Positions 8,877 to 16,472 of a stretch of 26,807 nt of DNA are shown here, in pieces. Numbering within the stretch: position 1 is the stretch's first letter; each line of letters opens with the position of its first letter. A program made the translations under genes and the position numbers. The stretch lies in assembly GCA_964547525.1 (NCBI GenBank), contig CAZJOD010000035.1:1-26807 (forward strand), read 5' to 3'. This DNA is from CAZJOD01 sp964547525. Lineage in GTDB: Bacteria; Bacillota; Clostridia; JAAYHZ01. The notes beneath the pieces were generated by a model, which worked only from the letters and a program-made list of their open reading frames with translations, did not search any database and was not told the origin of the DNA.

Positions 8877-9767
8877 TTAAAAATTTAATATCATGATCGC
8901 TAGCATTCCGGCAAACATTCCGGCATAACCTTTAACCGAGAGTTTTTCCTTAAATATAAACAGTGAAGCTAAAGTCACTATAATCAAAGATCCGGTGTTT
9001 GATACGGGAAAAACAATTATCGAAGGCAAGCGGGAAACAACCATAAGTAATGTAAGATTAGGTATACATATTGACAGTGCAAGCCCTATTTCCATAAAAA
9101 GATATTTTACTTTATTTAGAGGAATAAAACTATCACTCAACGACACATGTTCAGATTTTAATACACCTTTTAGTATGATAAAACATACAATTGCCGCAAT
9201 ACCCATAGCAATCCAAATAAATTCTTTTTGATCTTTTCCAGGAACAGTCACCTGATGCATTTTTGAAAAAGTTAATAAAGCACCGTTAGTAAAAGTTGAT
9301 CCTAGAGAGTATATAAACCATTTTTTGCGGTTTTTAGATGTTCCGTTACCCGAACTGTTATCAGATCCTATCAAGCCGCAAGCGGTCATAATCAATATGA
9401 AACCTAAAAGCTTCAACCACGTGATCGGTTCGTTGAAAAAAATTGTGCCGATGGCAATAGGAATTATAACTCCCGTTGACATAATCAATGATGTAGTACC
9501 GGCATTTCCTAAAGACATAGCAACAGAATAAATATATATGGATATTACAAACAAAGCACCGAATAATCCTCCGTATATCAAAGTAGCACCGGAAACGGAA
9601 GAAACAGCCGGTCTTGTTAAAGTTAATGTTAAAAAAGCAACAGTAAATGCTATAAAAAAGAAAGAAAAACGATTAGAAACACTTTTACAGAAGTATTTTG
9701 AAAAAGCTTTCACTATAATACTTTGAATCGCATATCCTATGGTTGTTATCAATAAAAGTATGTACAT
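8877..9767 (-). CDS. EamA/DMT-superfamily permease, ten-helix
   Basis: A 296-residue integral membrane protein with about ten hydrophobic segments in two repeats of five, the drug/metabolite-transporter layout. Repeat 1 ends near ITWLKLLGFILIMTACGLIG and repeat 2 near LSVKGYAGMFAGMLAIMILN, both carrying the usual Pro/Glu-then-hydrophobic EamA ending (NEPITW, KEKLSV). A short polar linker (DNSSGNGTSKNRKK, about residues 136-149) separates the halves. The start follows an AGGACAGG site, and the promoter at 9809-9837 is strong. It is monocistronic and convergent with the sugar operon. DMT permeases export or import many metabolites, so a link to the neighbouring catabolic operon is only a possibility. 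Confidence 0.9.
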   Translation of the reverse strand: MYILLLITTIGYAIQSIIVKAFSKYFCKSVSNRFSFFFIAFTVAFLTLTLTRPAVSSVSGATLIYGGLFGALFVISIYIYSVAMSLGNAGTTSLIMSTGVIIPIAIGTIFFNEPITWLKLLGFILIMTACGLIGSDNSSGNGTSKNRKKWFIYSLGSTFTNGALLTFSKMHQVTVPGKDQKEFIWIAMGIAAIVCFIILKGVLKSEHVSLSDSFIPLNKVKYLFMEIGLALSICIPNLTLLMVVSRLPSIIVFPVSNTGSLIIVTLASLFIFKEKLSVKGYAGMFAGMLAIMILNF

Positions 9768-9808
9768 ATTATACCTGTCCTATCTGAATTTTTGCATCAT
9801 AAGTCGCA

Positions 9809-9837
9809 ATTCTAGCATGTAGGAGTATTAAATACAA
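9809..9837 (-). promoter_or_regulatory. Sigma-A promoter (extended -10) of the EamA permease
   Basis: On the minus strand, TTGTAT (9832-9837) is followed by a 17-bp spacer and TAGAAT (9809-9814), with TGC directly before the -10. The transcript leader is about 35 nt. Confidence 0.65.
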
Positions 9838-10012
9838 TACTTATTTTACTTTGTTCTTGTAAAAAATAATGAATCTTAAATGAATATACCACAGTAAAAA
9901 TGTCTATTATTATTAAGTAACTATAAAAAGTAAATATATGATTAAATTATATCATTTTCTGATAATTTAAAAGACAATTTATTAATAATGTATGAATCTT
10001 ACAAAATAAATA
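9838..10012. other. AT-rich intergenic stretch between divergent promoters
   Basis: The region 9768-10204 separates the divergent EamA and abrB genes. Apart from the promoters at 9809 and 10013 it is very AT-rich, with no supported reading frame, hairpin or RNA gene. The abrB leader (about 10047-10204) is long but shows no recognisable element. Confidence 0.5.
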
Positions 10013-10040
10013 TTGAATTTTTTAAATAAATGTGTATAAT
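10013..10040 (+). promoter_or_regulatory. Putative sigma-A promoter of abrB-like gene
   Basis: TTGAAT (10013-10018), a 16-bp spacer and a perfect TATAAT (10035-10040) lie about 165 bp before the start codon, leaving an unusually long, AT-rich leader. Confidence 0.55.
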
Positions 10041-10204
10041 AATGTATGGTTGAATAAAACATAGATATAAAGAATCAATTATAGTTTCATATTTATAAAT
10101 TCACAGTACATAATAAGAGTAATAAGCTTGTGTATTTTATTGCTGAAAACTAATAAATGATTCTAAAAAACCAAATAATTTTTTTAGAAGGGATGGATTG
10201 TATT

Positions 10205-10453
10205 ATGAAAGCAACCGGAATCGTAAGGAAAGTTGATGAGTTAGGTAGAGTGGTATTACCAATGGAGTTGAGGAAAACCTTTGACATTAAGATTAAAGAC
10301 GCTATGGAGATTTATGTTGATGACGAAGCTATTATCCTTAAAAAATATGAACCTGCATGTATTTTTTGCGGTAGTGCACAGGATACCGTAAATTATTCAG
10401 GAAAAAACATTTGCAAAGAATGTGTTGGAAAATTATCCGACTCTATTAAGTAA
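10205..10453 (+). CDS. AbrB/SpoVT-family transition-state regulator
   Basis: An 82-residue DNA-binding protein. The swapped-hairpin AbrB domain (residues 1-45) begins MKATGIVRKVDELGRVVLP, nearly the family consensus, and continues with MELRKTFDIKIKDAMEIYV. The C-terminus carries a CxxC-x15-CxxC set (CIFCG, ICKEC) seen in clostridial AbrB homologs, probably a zinc-binding or dimerisation tail. I chose the ATG at 10205 because the family starts at MKxTG; in-frame ATGs at 10157 and 10193 would add non-conserved residues, and a GAAGGGATGG ribosome site precedes it. AbrB proteins act as growth-phase repressors as dimers or tetramers. It stands alone, with its own promoter and terminator. Confidence 0.94.
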   Translation: MKATGIVRKVDELGRVVLPMELRKTFDIKIKDAMEIYVDDEAIILKKYEPACIFCGSAQDTVNYSGKNICKECVGKLSDSIK

Positions 10454-10469
10454 TTAAACTGATATAAAG

Positions 10470-10498
10470 GATGCTTAGGAAGTAAGCATCTTTTTTTT
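10470..10498 (+). terminator. Rho-independent terminator of abrB-like gene
   Basis: A perfect 8-bp stem, GATGCTTA (10470-10477) and TAAGCATC (10483-10490), with a GGAAG loop is followed by eight T. Confidence 0.95.
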
Positions 10499-10535
10499 AA
10501 ATTAAAAAGCCGGTTTAGTCCCGGCTTTTTAATTT
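10499..10535 (-). terminator. Terminator of the ABC/DUF1854 operon (symmetrical)
   Basis: Arms AAAAAGCCGG (10504-10513) and CCGGCTTTTT (10521-10530) pair perfectly around a 7-nt loop and extend by further A/T pairs on both sides. It is oriented to stop the minus-strand operon but could also act as a second stop for the abrB-like gene. Confidence 0.9.
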
Positions 10536-10547
10536 ATCCGTATTCAA

Positions 10548-11051
10548 TTATAATTGTTCTTCCAATAACCTTTGACTGGCCCGATCCATTTTCCTATAAT
10601 CGGGTATTTCGTATCTGTTATCATTTATATCTTTAATAACAATATAACCACCACCGAATGATTTAATGTCAACACTAGGTTGACGTACTTCAAATTTAAC
10701 AATACCTTTATCGGTATTGGCTGTCCAAATATATACACCAAATTCATCGGTTATACTTACTATGTTTTTTATTTTAGGTATAACATAGTATCTGTCCAAA
10801 GCATCGGTAAGTATTCTTTTTGATTCTTTGTCCAAATTCTTCATGTTGTCAAGAATTAAAACTTCTTCTCCTTCAGAATTCAAAAAGTTGATATGTGTTG
10901 TTTTTCCTGTAAGTGGAAATAATCTGCGGGGTTTTATATTTTCAATGGTACTTTCATCCGCACATTTAACCGTTACAGCTCCGTTATTAGCGGGCAATAT
11001 ATTCTTTAATTCAGTTGCCGATACTATATTTCCATATTGCATAATAATCAC
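10548..11051 (-). CDS. DUF1854-domain protein, partner of the upstream ABC exporter
   Basis: A 167-residue soluble protein that I recognise as DUF1854-like: an N-terminal strand-rich part (RLFPLTGKTTHINFLNSEGEEV), a central helical stretch (LDKESKRILTDALDRYYVIPKI) and a C-terminal part with FGVYIWTANTDKG and YEIPDYRKMDRASQRLLEEQL. The biochemical function is unknown. DUF1854 occurs beside or fused to ABC transporter genes, including some linked to cyanophycin in other phyla, and here it starts 6 nt after the ABC exporter stop with a GAGGTGATT ribosome site. This spacing implies a joint transcript and suggests an accessory subunit, which is inference. The alternative start is the second Met (fourth codon). 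Confidence 0.88.
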   Translation of the reverse strand: MIIMQYGNIVSATELKNILPANNGAVTVKCADESTIENIKPRRLFPLTGKTTHINFLNSEGEEVLILDNMKNLDKESKRILTDALDRYYVIPKIKNIVSITDEFGVYIWTANTDKGIVKFEVRQPSVDIKSFGGGYIVIKDINDNRYEIPDYRKMDRASQRLLEEQL

Positions 11052-11057
11052 CTCTTA

Positions 11058-13319
11058 TTAATAATTATATCTGATAATGTCAGAACCTATATCGGTTTGC
11101 ATTTGAACCAGATTATAAAAACGTCCTTTCTTTTCCATCAATTCACTTTGTGTACCAAACTCTAATATCTCACCGTTTTCTAAAACCAGGATCTTGTGTG
11201 CTTTACGTAATGTTGATAATCTGTGTGCTATTACTAATGTGGTCCTGCCTTTAATTAAACGGTCTATAGCTTCTTGTATCAATTTCTCCGTTTCGGTATC
11301 AACTGCCGAAGTTGCTTCGTCCAGTATCAATATTTTCGGATTCTTTATTAATGCTCTTGCTATTGATACCCTTTGTCTTTCGCCTCCGGACAGACCCGTT
11401 CCTCTTTCACCTAGAATGGTATCGTAGGCATCGGGAAATTTGATTATGAATCTGTGTGCATTTGCTATTTTTGCAGCTTCTATAATCTCTTCAATCGTGG
11501 CATCGGGTTTGCTATAACAAATATTATTCGCTATAGAATCTCTGAAAAGGAGAGGTTCCTGTAATACATAACCTATATTTTGTCTTAAAAAGTCGATATC
11601 AATATCAGAAACATCTTTATCATCAATTTTAATCTTTCCGTCCGTAGGTTCATAGAATCTTAATATAAGATTAACTAATGTGGACTTACCCGAACCGGTT
11701 GAACCGACTATGCCGATTGTTTGACCGGCCTCTACATTTAAATTTATATTTTTAAGGATATTTTTCCCTTTTTCATATGAAAAGAATACATTTTCAAAGG
11801 AAATTTTTCCTGTTAAATCTTTTATAATATTACCTTTTCCTAAATTAGGCTCAGGATCCGCATCAAGAATTTCAAATACTCTTTCAGCCGAAGTAGAAGC
11901 TTGTTGCAACTGATCATTAAATTGTGCAAAAAACTGAACGGGAGCATAGAATCTACCTGTATAATTGATAAATGCAATCAAACTACCTATTGATAATCTA
12001 TCGGGTTGGGTTATAACCCAATACCCACCTAATCCCCAAATCAACAAACTGCCTAGTATAACGGCAAAGGTTATCAATGGTGAATATACACTGGATCTTG
12101 CTTCGGCGGACATGTGTTCTTCAAGTAAATCTTCACCTTGCTCGGTATATTTGTGGATGATCCTGTCTTCACCGGTGAAAGCTTTTATAACTCTAATGCC
12201 CGGAATTGAATCTCCCAGTATGGCATTCATTCTGGACATACGTCTCCATATTCTCCTATATCTAGGACGCATTTTTGTTGCGTATATCTGAGACCCGATT
12301 ATTACAAAAGGTACCGGTATGATGGACAATAGTGTAAGTTTCCAATCCATTGATAACATAAAAGCCAATATACCGACTAATGTAAGGAATTGAATAATTA
12401 CGTTCTGAGTCAGACTAACCATAAAAGCTTGAAGTCGCTGAGTATCATTGCTAACACGAGACATGATTGAGCCTGTACTTCTTTTATCGTAATACTTCAA
12501 AGTAAGTTTTTGTACACTGGAAAAAGCTTGTGTCCTGAGCTTGAAAATTATTGTATTAGACAACTTGCTAAGATAGTAATGTCTGAAACCGCTGAAAACC
12601 GAGTTGAACAAATATATACAGAATAATGTGAAAACTATTCTCCACAAACCCTGAATATTTTTATTAACGATAACATCATCAATTAATGTTTTTGTTAACA
12701 TTGGCGGAATCAGAGGTAACACAGTTACGAATAATGAGAGCAACAAAACAAAAGCGGTTAATTTCTTGTACGGTTTAATATATTCCATTAATCTTCGTAC
12801 CACTTTGCGTTTATCTATACACTTGGAACAGATTGCGTTTTTCTCAGGCAAAATCCTCCCGCACTTCGGACATCGATACCTTTTTTCGGTATCGGCATCA
12901 TTTTGCACATTATTTATCTCATCATATCTACCCTGTATTTCTAGTATTTTTAAAACAAACTCATTAAAAAAATCTTCCCTTGCGTTAGTGAAACGATTTA
13001 CATCTATCGTCACACTATCCAAAACAACTTGGAAGATACTGTTCCCATACATTTTTTCAATTGTTGTTTTTTCAATTTCATTTATCTCCACTTCATATAC
13101 ACCTTTATGGTGTTTCGGATCGAATGAAATTAATCTTTTATTTGTAAGAACCAGCCCCGCCTCTTCATACAAGCCCTCTAAAGTCATATCAGACATAGCC
13201 TCGCATAAAATATTCTCATCCGCAGCGAGAATATTTTTTAGTCGGTTCTTCAAGTTCTCTGTCAAATCTCTTTTGTTCAAATCTAAGTGTTGTGCTTCAA
13301 CATCATTTTCTTTCTTCAT
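11058..13319 (-). CDS. ABC exporter (TMD-NBD) with N-terminal PH-like and zinc-ribbon domains
   Basis: A 753-residue half-transporter. Residues about 25-125 form a PH/GRAM-like region (LVLTNKRLISFDPK). A CPKC...CSKC zinc ribbon follows at about 143-163, then six hydrophobic helices (about 175-470) and an ATPase domain: Walker A GSTGSGKST near 543, LSGGERQRVS signature near 645, Walker B ILILDEATSA and H-loop IAHRL. All ATPase motifs are intact, so a homodimer can be active; the substrate is unknown. I prefer the ATG at 13319 (GGA five nt upstream). A GTG at 13358 would add 13 residues but has its ribosome site too close and would place the perfect dyad at 13327-13348 inside the coding region. 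The gene is followed at 6 nt by DUF1854. Confidence 0.92.
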   Translation of the reverse strand: MKKENDVEAQHLDLNKRDLTENLKNRLKNILAADENILCEAMSDMTLEGLYEEAGLVLTNKRLISFDPKHHKGVYEVEINEIEKTTIEKMYGNSIFQVVLDSVTIDVNRFTNAREDFFNEFVLKILEIQGRYDEINNVQNDADTEKRYRCPKCGRILPEKNAICSKCIDKRKVVRRLMEYIKPYKKLTAFVLLLSLFVTVLPLIPPMLTKTLIDDVIVNKNIQGLWRIVFTLFCIYLFNSVFSGFRHYYLSKLSNTIIFKLRTQAFSSVQKLTLKYYDKRSTGSIMSRVSNDTQRLQAFMVSLTQNVIIQFLTLVGILAFMLSMDWKLTLLSIIPVPFVIIGSQIYATKMRPRYRRIWRRMSRMNAILGDSIPGIRVIKAFTGEDRIIHKYTEQGEDLLEEHMSAEARSSVYSPLITFAVILGSLLIWGLGGYWVITQPDRLSIGSLIAFINYTGRFYAPVQFFAQFNDQLQQASTSAERVFEILDADPEPNLGKGNIIKDLTGKISFENVFFSYEKGKNILKNINLNVEAGQTIGIVGSTGSGKSTLVNLILRFYEPTDGKIKIDDKDVSDIDIDFLRQNIGYVLQEPLLFRDSIANNICYSKPDATIEEIIEAAKIANAHRFIIKFPDAYDTILGERGTGLSGGERQRVSIARALIKNPKILILDEATSAVDTETEKLIQEAIDRLIKGRTTLVIAHRLSTLRKAHKILVLENGEILEFGTQSELMEKKGRFYNLVQMQTDIGSDIIRYNY

Positions 13320-13326
13320 AAATTTC

Positions 13327-13348
13327 CAACATATGCGAGCATATGTTG
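13327..13348. promoter_or_regulatory. Perfect dyad just upstream of the ABC exporter start
   Basis: Arms CAACATATGC (13327-13336) and GCATATGTTG (13339-13348) are perfect reverse complements around a 2-bp centre. The dyad lies 7 bp before the ATG and touches its Shine-Dalgarno. It could be a repressor operator or, since RNA needs a loop of at least 3 nt, a slightly shortened mRNA hairpin affecting translation. Confidence 0.6.
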
Positions 13349-13378
13349 ATAACCTCACATCCTTTCATAATATATCAG

Positions 13379-13444
13379 TTAAGGAAATTGATTTTTAAAT
13401 CTTATAGGTCGATTACGCTTCACCTTACTGACACCCCTTAACAA
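13379..13444 (-). CDS. Putative 21-residue leader peptide upstream of the ABC/DUF1854 operon
   Basis: Within the predicted leader RNA a consensus AGGAGGT (13453-13459) is followed at 9 nt by a TTG start and 21 codons ending in TAA, 59 nt before the ABC exporter start. The peptide is strongly basic: MLRGVSKVKRNRPIRFKNQFP contains seven Arg/Lys. No other start uses this excellent ribosome site, which makes translation likely. It may be an attenuation or translation-coupling leader or a small protein in its own right. I do not know a family for it, and conservation is untested. Confidence 0.5.
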   Translation of the reverse strand: MLRGVSKVKRNRPIRFKNQFP

Positions 13445-13478
13445 GAACTTATACCTCCTGTATTTTATATTCGTGCCT

Positions 13479-13507
13479 ATTATAAGTGGGATATAATGAG
13501 AAGTCAA
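13479..13507 (-). promoter_or_regulatory. Strong sigma-A promoter of the ABC/DUF1854 operon
   Basis: On the minus strand, TTGACT (13502-13507), a 17-bp spacer and TATAAT (13479-13484). The predicted leader of about 150 nt holds the 21-codon frame and the dyad. Confidence 0.75.
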
Positions 13508-13965
13508 CAAGATAAAAGCCTGCAAACCCATATTTAAGCAATGTATATAAGTGAATTATAAAACTATCTCTTAGAATTTAAATAATCATCTATATATCGC
13601 TGTTTTCCTCAAGGATTCTCATAAAATACAATTATTCTGTAAAATATGCACTATTCAAAGTCCTTGATACAGGCGGTTTTTCGTCATATTAGATAAATAA
13701 TTGTTCATTTAATATATTTATTGATATGCAATGAAAATTGCATACTTGGTACCGTTAAACACCATATTGTCGTAATGTATGAAAAATTCGTCAAAATTTA
13801 TTATAATGATTTCACTGCAATAACTCATATACTGTGAACCGGCGTTCTAATCAATACGGTTTGGTTTGAATTTTTAATGTCGTGGCATATGGTATTTAGG
13901 TTTAATGATCGTTTATTACAATAAAATAAAGTTTATGCGGCAGAATCTTATAAAAGTAATTAATG
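13508..13965. other. AT-rich intergenic stretch without supported genes
   Basis: About 460 bp between the divergent ABC exporter and peptidase promoters. I find only very short reading frames without ribosome sites (for example 14 codons starting with ATGAAAATTGCA near 13731), no strong hairpin and no RNA gene. It may be upstream regulatory DNA or a decayed gene. Confidence 0.5.
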
Positions 13966-13994
13966 TGGAATCAATAAAAAGAAACATGTATAAT
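13966..13994 (+). promoter_or_regulatory. Putative promoter of the M20 peptidase
   Basis: A perfect TATAAT (13989-13994) with a weak TGGAAT -35 (13966-13971) at 17 bp, about 70 bp before the start codon. Confidence 0.4.
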
Positions 13995-14063
13995 ATAAAT
14001 AGTAGATAAATTACTTTTATATAGTGCACAACGAATTTTTATATAAGAAGAAGGGGAAAAAAG

Positions 14064-15509
14064 ATGGATGAATGTATCAATTCTTGCAGCCAAAGTATAA
14101 TGGGATCGGTATTATCAAAGGGGGACTCAATATCCTGCGGTATAATATATAATGAAATAAATAAATATAAAAATGATATCGTACGAGATATTGTAAAGTT
14201 AGTCAGATGCAAAAGTGTTGCTGAGTTACCCAAACCCGGGATGCCTTTTGGAGCGGGACCGTATAACGCATTGCAATGTGCATTGGGCATATCACGGGAT
14301 TTAGGTTTAAAAGCGGTAGATGTGGACGGATACGCCGGATATGCTGAATATGGAGAAGGTGATGAATACATAGGTGTTCTTGTTCATTTGGATGTTGTTC
14401 CCGAAGGAATGGGATGGACTTTTGATCCTTACGAAGGTGTGGTAAATGACGGAATTATTTACGGTAGGGGGGCAGGTGACAATAAAGCTTCAGCTGTTGT
14501 CGCCGTTTATACTTTGAAAGTATTAAAGGATTTAGGAGTAAAAACAAAGAGAAAAGTAAGGGTAATATTCGGAACCAACGAAGAAACCGGTATGGAATGT
14601 ATGGATTATTATTTTAAAAAAGAGCCTCTACCCTTATACGGTTTTTCTCCTGACGCAGGTTATCCCGCATATAACCGGGAAAAAGGGATATTCAGCATAT
14701 ATTTAAATAAAAAGACTAATGAATTAAAATATACAGATATTAATTATATAGAAGCAGGTACGGCATTTAATGTTGTACCGGAGTTTTGTCGGGTATGTTT
14801 GAAAAAACCTGTGAATTTGGATTTGGAATTGTTAACCGACATAACAAAGGGAGAACCCGGTAAAGTATATTATGAAGGCCGGCTTAACGGCAACATGATT
14901 GTTGCAAAAGGTAAACCCGCTCACGGTAGCACACCTGAAGACGGAATGAATGCTGTTTCTGTTATGTCGGAGTATTTGTTCAAAACCGGTTTGGGATGTG
15001 AAAATAGTGATATTTTGAAGCTTGTAAGAGAAAATATCGGTTTTGAACCTGATGGCAAGTCACTAGGTATATACTTACAGGATGAGCAATCGGGATCACT
15101 TTCTAATAATTTGGGATTGTTTAAAATGGATGAAAATAACGTATCTATAGGATTAAACATAAGGTATCCTGTAACATTTAGTGGCGACTTAGTATTGGAG
15201 TTACTAAAACAAAAACTGTACGGAAAGGGAATAGATATTATTGTTGACAGTCATTCCGCCCCTTTATACGTGCCTGAAAACCATCCTCTGATTATAAAAC
15301 TGATGTCGGCTTATGAAAAAGTTACAGGTGAAAAGGGGGAACTAAAGTCAATGGGTGGAGGAACATATGCCAGAAAACTTCAAAACAGAGGTGTCGCTTT
15401 CGGAGGTACGGGGCATAACATACATAAAGCGGACGAATATGTAGTAATAGAAGAATTGATGCGGCATGCCGGAATATGTACACAAGCGGTTTACGAATTG
15501 GTTATATAG
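14064..15509 (+). CDS. M20-family dipeptidase (PepV/Sapep-like)
   Basis: A 481-residue cytosolic zinc aminopeptidase or dipeptidase. The metal and catalytic residues are visible: His108 and Asp110 in VLVHLDVVPEG, the bridging Asp139 in GRGAGDNKASAV, the Glu173-Glu174 pair in GTNEETGMECMDY, Asp197 in SPDAGYP, and a late His in GTGHNIHKADEY. The lid domain carries GKPAHGSTPEDGMNAV. The TFDPYEG stretch after the first motif is typical of the PepV/Sapep branch rather than of ArgE/DapE. The start follows GAAGAAGGGG at about 8 nt; it gives about 35 residues before the usual family start, so a later start is not excluded. It is monocistronic with a terminator at 15527. Confidence 0.93.
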   Translation: MDECINSCSQSIMGSVLSKGDSISCGIIYNEINKYKNDIVRDIVKLVRCKSVAELPKPGMPFGAGPYNALQCALGISRDLGLKAVDVDGYAGYAEYGEGDEYIGVLVHLDVVPEGMGWTFDPYEGVVNDGIIYGRGAGDNKASAVVAVYTLKVLKDLGVKTKRKVRVIFGTNEETGMECMDYYFKKEPLPLYGFSPDAGYPAYNREKGIFSIYLNKKTNELKYTDINYIEAGTAFNVVPEFCRVCLKKPVNLDLELLTDITKGEPGKVYYEGRLNGNMIVAKGKPAHGSTPEDGMNAVSVMSEYLFKTGLGCENSDILKLVRENIGFEPDGKSLGIYLQDEQSGSLSNNLGLFKMDENNVSIGLNIRYPVTFSGDLVLELLKQKLYGKGIDIIVDSHSAPLYVPENHPLIIKLMSAYEKVTGEKGELKSMGGGTYARKLQNRGVAFGGTGHNIHKADEYVVIEELMRHAGICTQAVYELVI

Positions 15510-15526
15510 ATTTTAATATGTAAGTG

Positions 15527-15557
15527 CAGGCACCGGGTAACACCGTGCCTGTTTTTT
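15527..15557 (+). terminator. Terminator of the M20 peptidase gene
   Basis: CAGGCAC (15527-15533) pairs with GTGCCTG (15545-15551), with further GGT/ACC pairing possible inside, followed by six T. Confidence 0.88.
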
Positions 15558-15580
15558 ATACAAAAAAAAGTAAGACGTTT

Positions 15581-15657
15581 TGGTGGGGGATACCGGGATC
15601 GAACCGATGACCTCTTGCGTGTCGAGCAAGCGCTCTAGCCTGCTGAGCTAACCCCCC
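15581..15657 (-). tRNA. tRNA-Val(GAC), CCA encoded
   Basis: A 77-nt cloverleaf: acceptor GGGGGGT with ATCCCCC (one G-U), D arm GCTC/GAGC, anticodon stem CTTGC/GCAAG, T arm ATCGG/CCGGT with TTCGATC loop, discriminator A73 and encoded CCA. The 7-nt anticodon loop reads TCGACAC, giving anticodon GAC (plus-strand 15621-15623), which decodes GUY valine codons. Position 33 is C instead of the nearly universal U. It has its own promoter (15681-15709). A 9-bp inverted repeat, AAGTAAGAC (15568-15576) and GTCTTACTT (15662-15670), flanks the gene, and the trailer ends in a T run that can terminate transcription. Confidence 0.93.
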
Positions 15658-15680
15658 ATAAGTCTTACTTATGTATATGT

Positions 15681-15709
15681 ATTTTAAAACACATTTTATA
15701 AAAAGTCAA
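15681..15709 (-). promoter_or_regulatory. Sigma-A promoter of tRNA-Val
   Basis: On the minus strand, TTGACT (15704-15709), a 17-bp spacer and TAAAAT (15681-15686), 23 bp before the mature 5' end. Confidence 0.7.
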
Positions 15710-15776
15710 ATTTTTTTTAGTACTTTAATCGTTTATAAGTTTTTGCAGTGAAATATTTAAATTTTTCAGTAATGCT

Positions 15777-16277
15777 TTAAGCTTCAATAAAAATGGGTGT
15801 GTTACCCGGGTAAAAAGTAAAATACGTAAACATTGCAACTAATAATATTATAACCGGTATGCTTAATTTATCAAAAACTTTACATTTCCCGGCTGTATAT
15901 AGTTCAGGTATGTACTTGATAAATAACCGGTCTGCCAAAGCGATTATTAGGACTATTACCAAATGAACTATGAAAGGGGTTCGTCCGAATATAGCTTCAA
16001 AAGTATAGTGAATGGCAGGTACCAAGAAGATCCCCGTTATTAATCCTAATAATGTTGAAAACCAAAAACAATCTAAGCTTAAGGCTTTGTTTTTTCTTAT
16101 GAAATATTCAATAACCGACCATATCAGTATTGCATAAAACATCATTTTCATATGTTCCCATATGCTTTCGTTGATAGGGCTTATGATTTTAAACGGTTCG
16201 AATTGTGTAATATCGAACAGAGAATGCAAGACGCCGGCTAATAAAAATATTGCGGTTGTTCCAATTATAAATAACAT
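15777..16277 (-). CDS. Small integral membrane protein, DUF6512-like
   Basis: A 166-residue membrane protein of unknown function with about five hydrophobic helices: the N-terminal LFIIGTTAIFLLAG, then MMFYAILIWSVIEYFI, LLGLITGIFLVPAIHYTF, PFIVHLVIVLIIALAD and a last IPVIILLVAMFTYFTFY. The loop after helix 1 carries PINESIWEHMKMMF; a Glu-Ser-x-Trp-Glu-His motif here is what makes me think of the DUF6512 family, with moderate certainty. The ATG at 16277 is favoured because AAAAGG lies about 9 nt upstream; the ATG at 16283 is only 3 nt from that site. No operon partner is visible. It diverges from the PIG-L gene. Confidence 0.82.
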   Translation of the reverse strand: MLFIIGTTAIFLLAGVLHSLFDITQFEPFKIISPINESIWEHMKMMFYAILIWSVIEYFIRKNKALSLDCFWFSTLLGLITGIFLVPAIHYTFEAIFGRTPFIVHLVIVLIIALADRLFIKYIPELYTAGKCKVFDKLSIPVIILLVAMFTYFTFYPGNTPIFIEA

Positions 16278-16425
16278 ATTCATATTCCTTTTATGTTTTT
16301 GCTACAATGTATGATTTTTTAACTATAAATATACACAAACTATGAATTCATATTATAGATTATTTTAAGTTGCTTGTTATTTCGGTATTAAGTATACTTT
16401 TAAAGCTTATATCTTTTTTAAGGTA

Positions 16426-16434
16426 TGATATAAT
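16426..16434 (+). promoter_or_regulatory. Extended -10 promoter of the PIG-L/DUF3604 pair
   Basis: TGATATAAT is a consensus extended -10 element (TATAAT at 16429-16434), 39 bp before the start; the -35 region is weak (CTTATA at 17 bp). Confidence 0.5.
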
Positions 16435-16472
16435 ACTTGTAATTTAGTATCCTAAGTATATAAAAGGAGACG

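Noticed and set aside
13358..13360. GTG start for the ABC exporter
   Set aside because: The AAAGGA site would be only about 1 nt from the start, and the extension would encode the perfect dyad.
12766..13398. Plus-strand open frame of about 210 codons opposite the ABC exporter
   Set aside because: It overlaps well-supported transporter domains in antisense and shows no recognisable motif or ribosome site.
13731..13775. Short plus-strand frame starting ATGAAAATTGCA
   Set aside because: Only 14 codons and no ribosome site.
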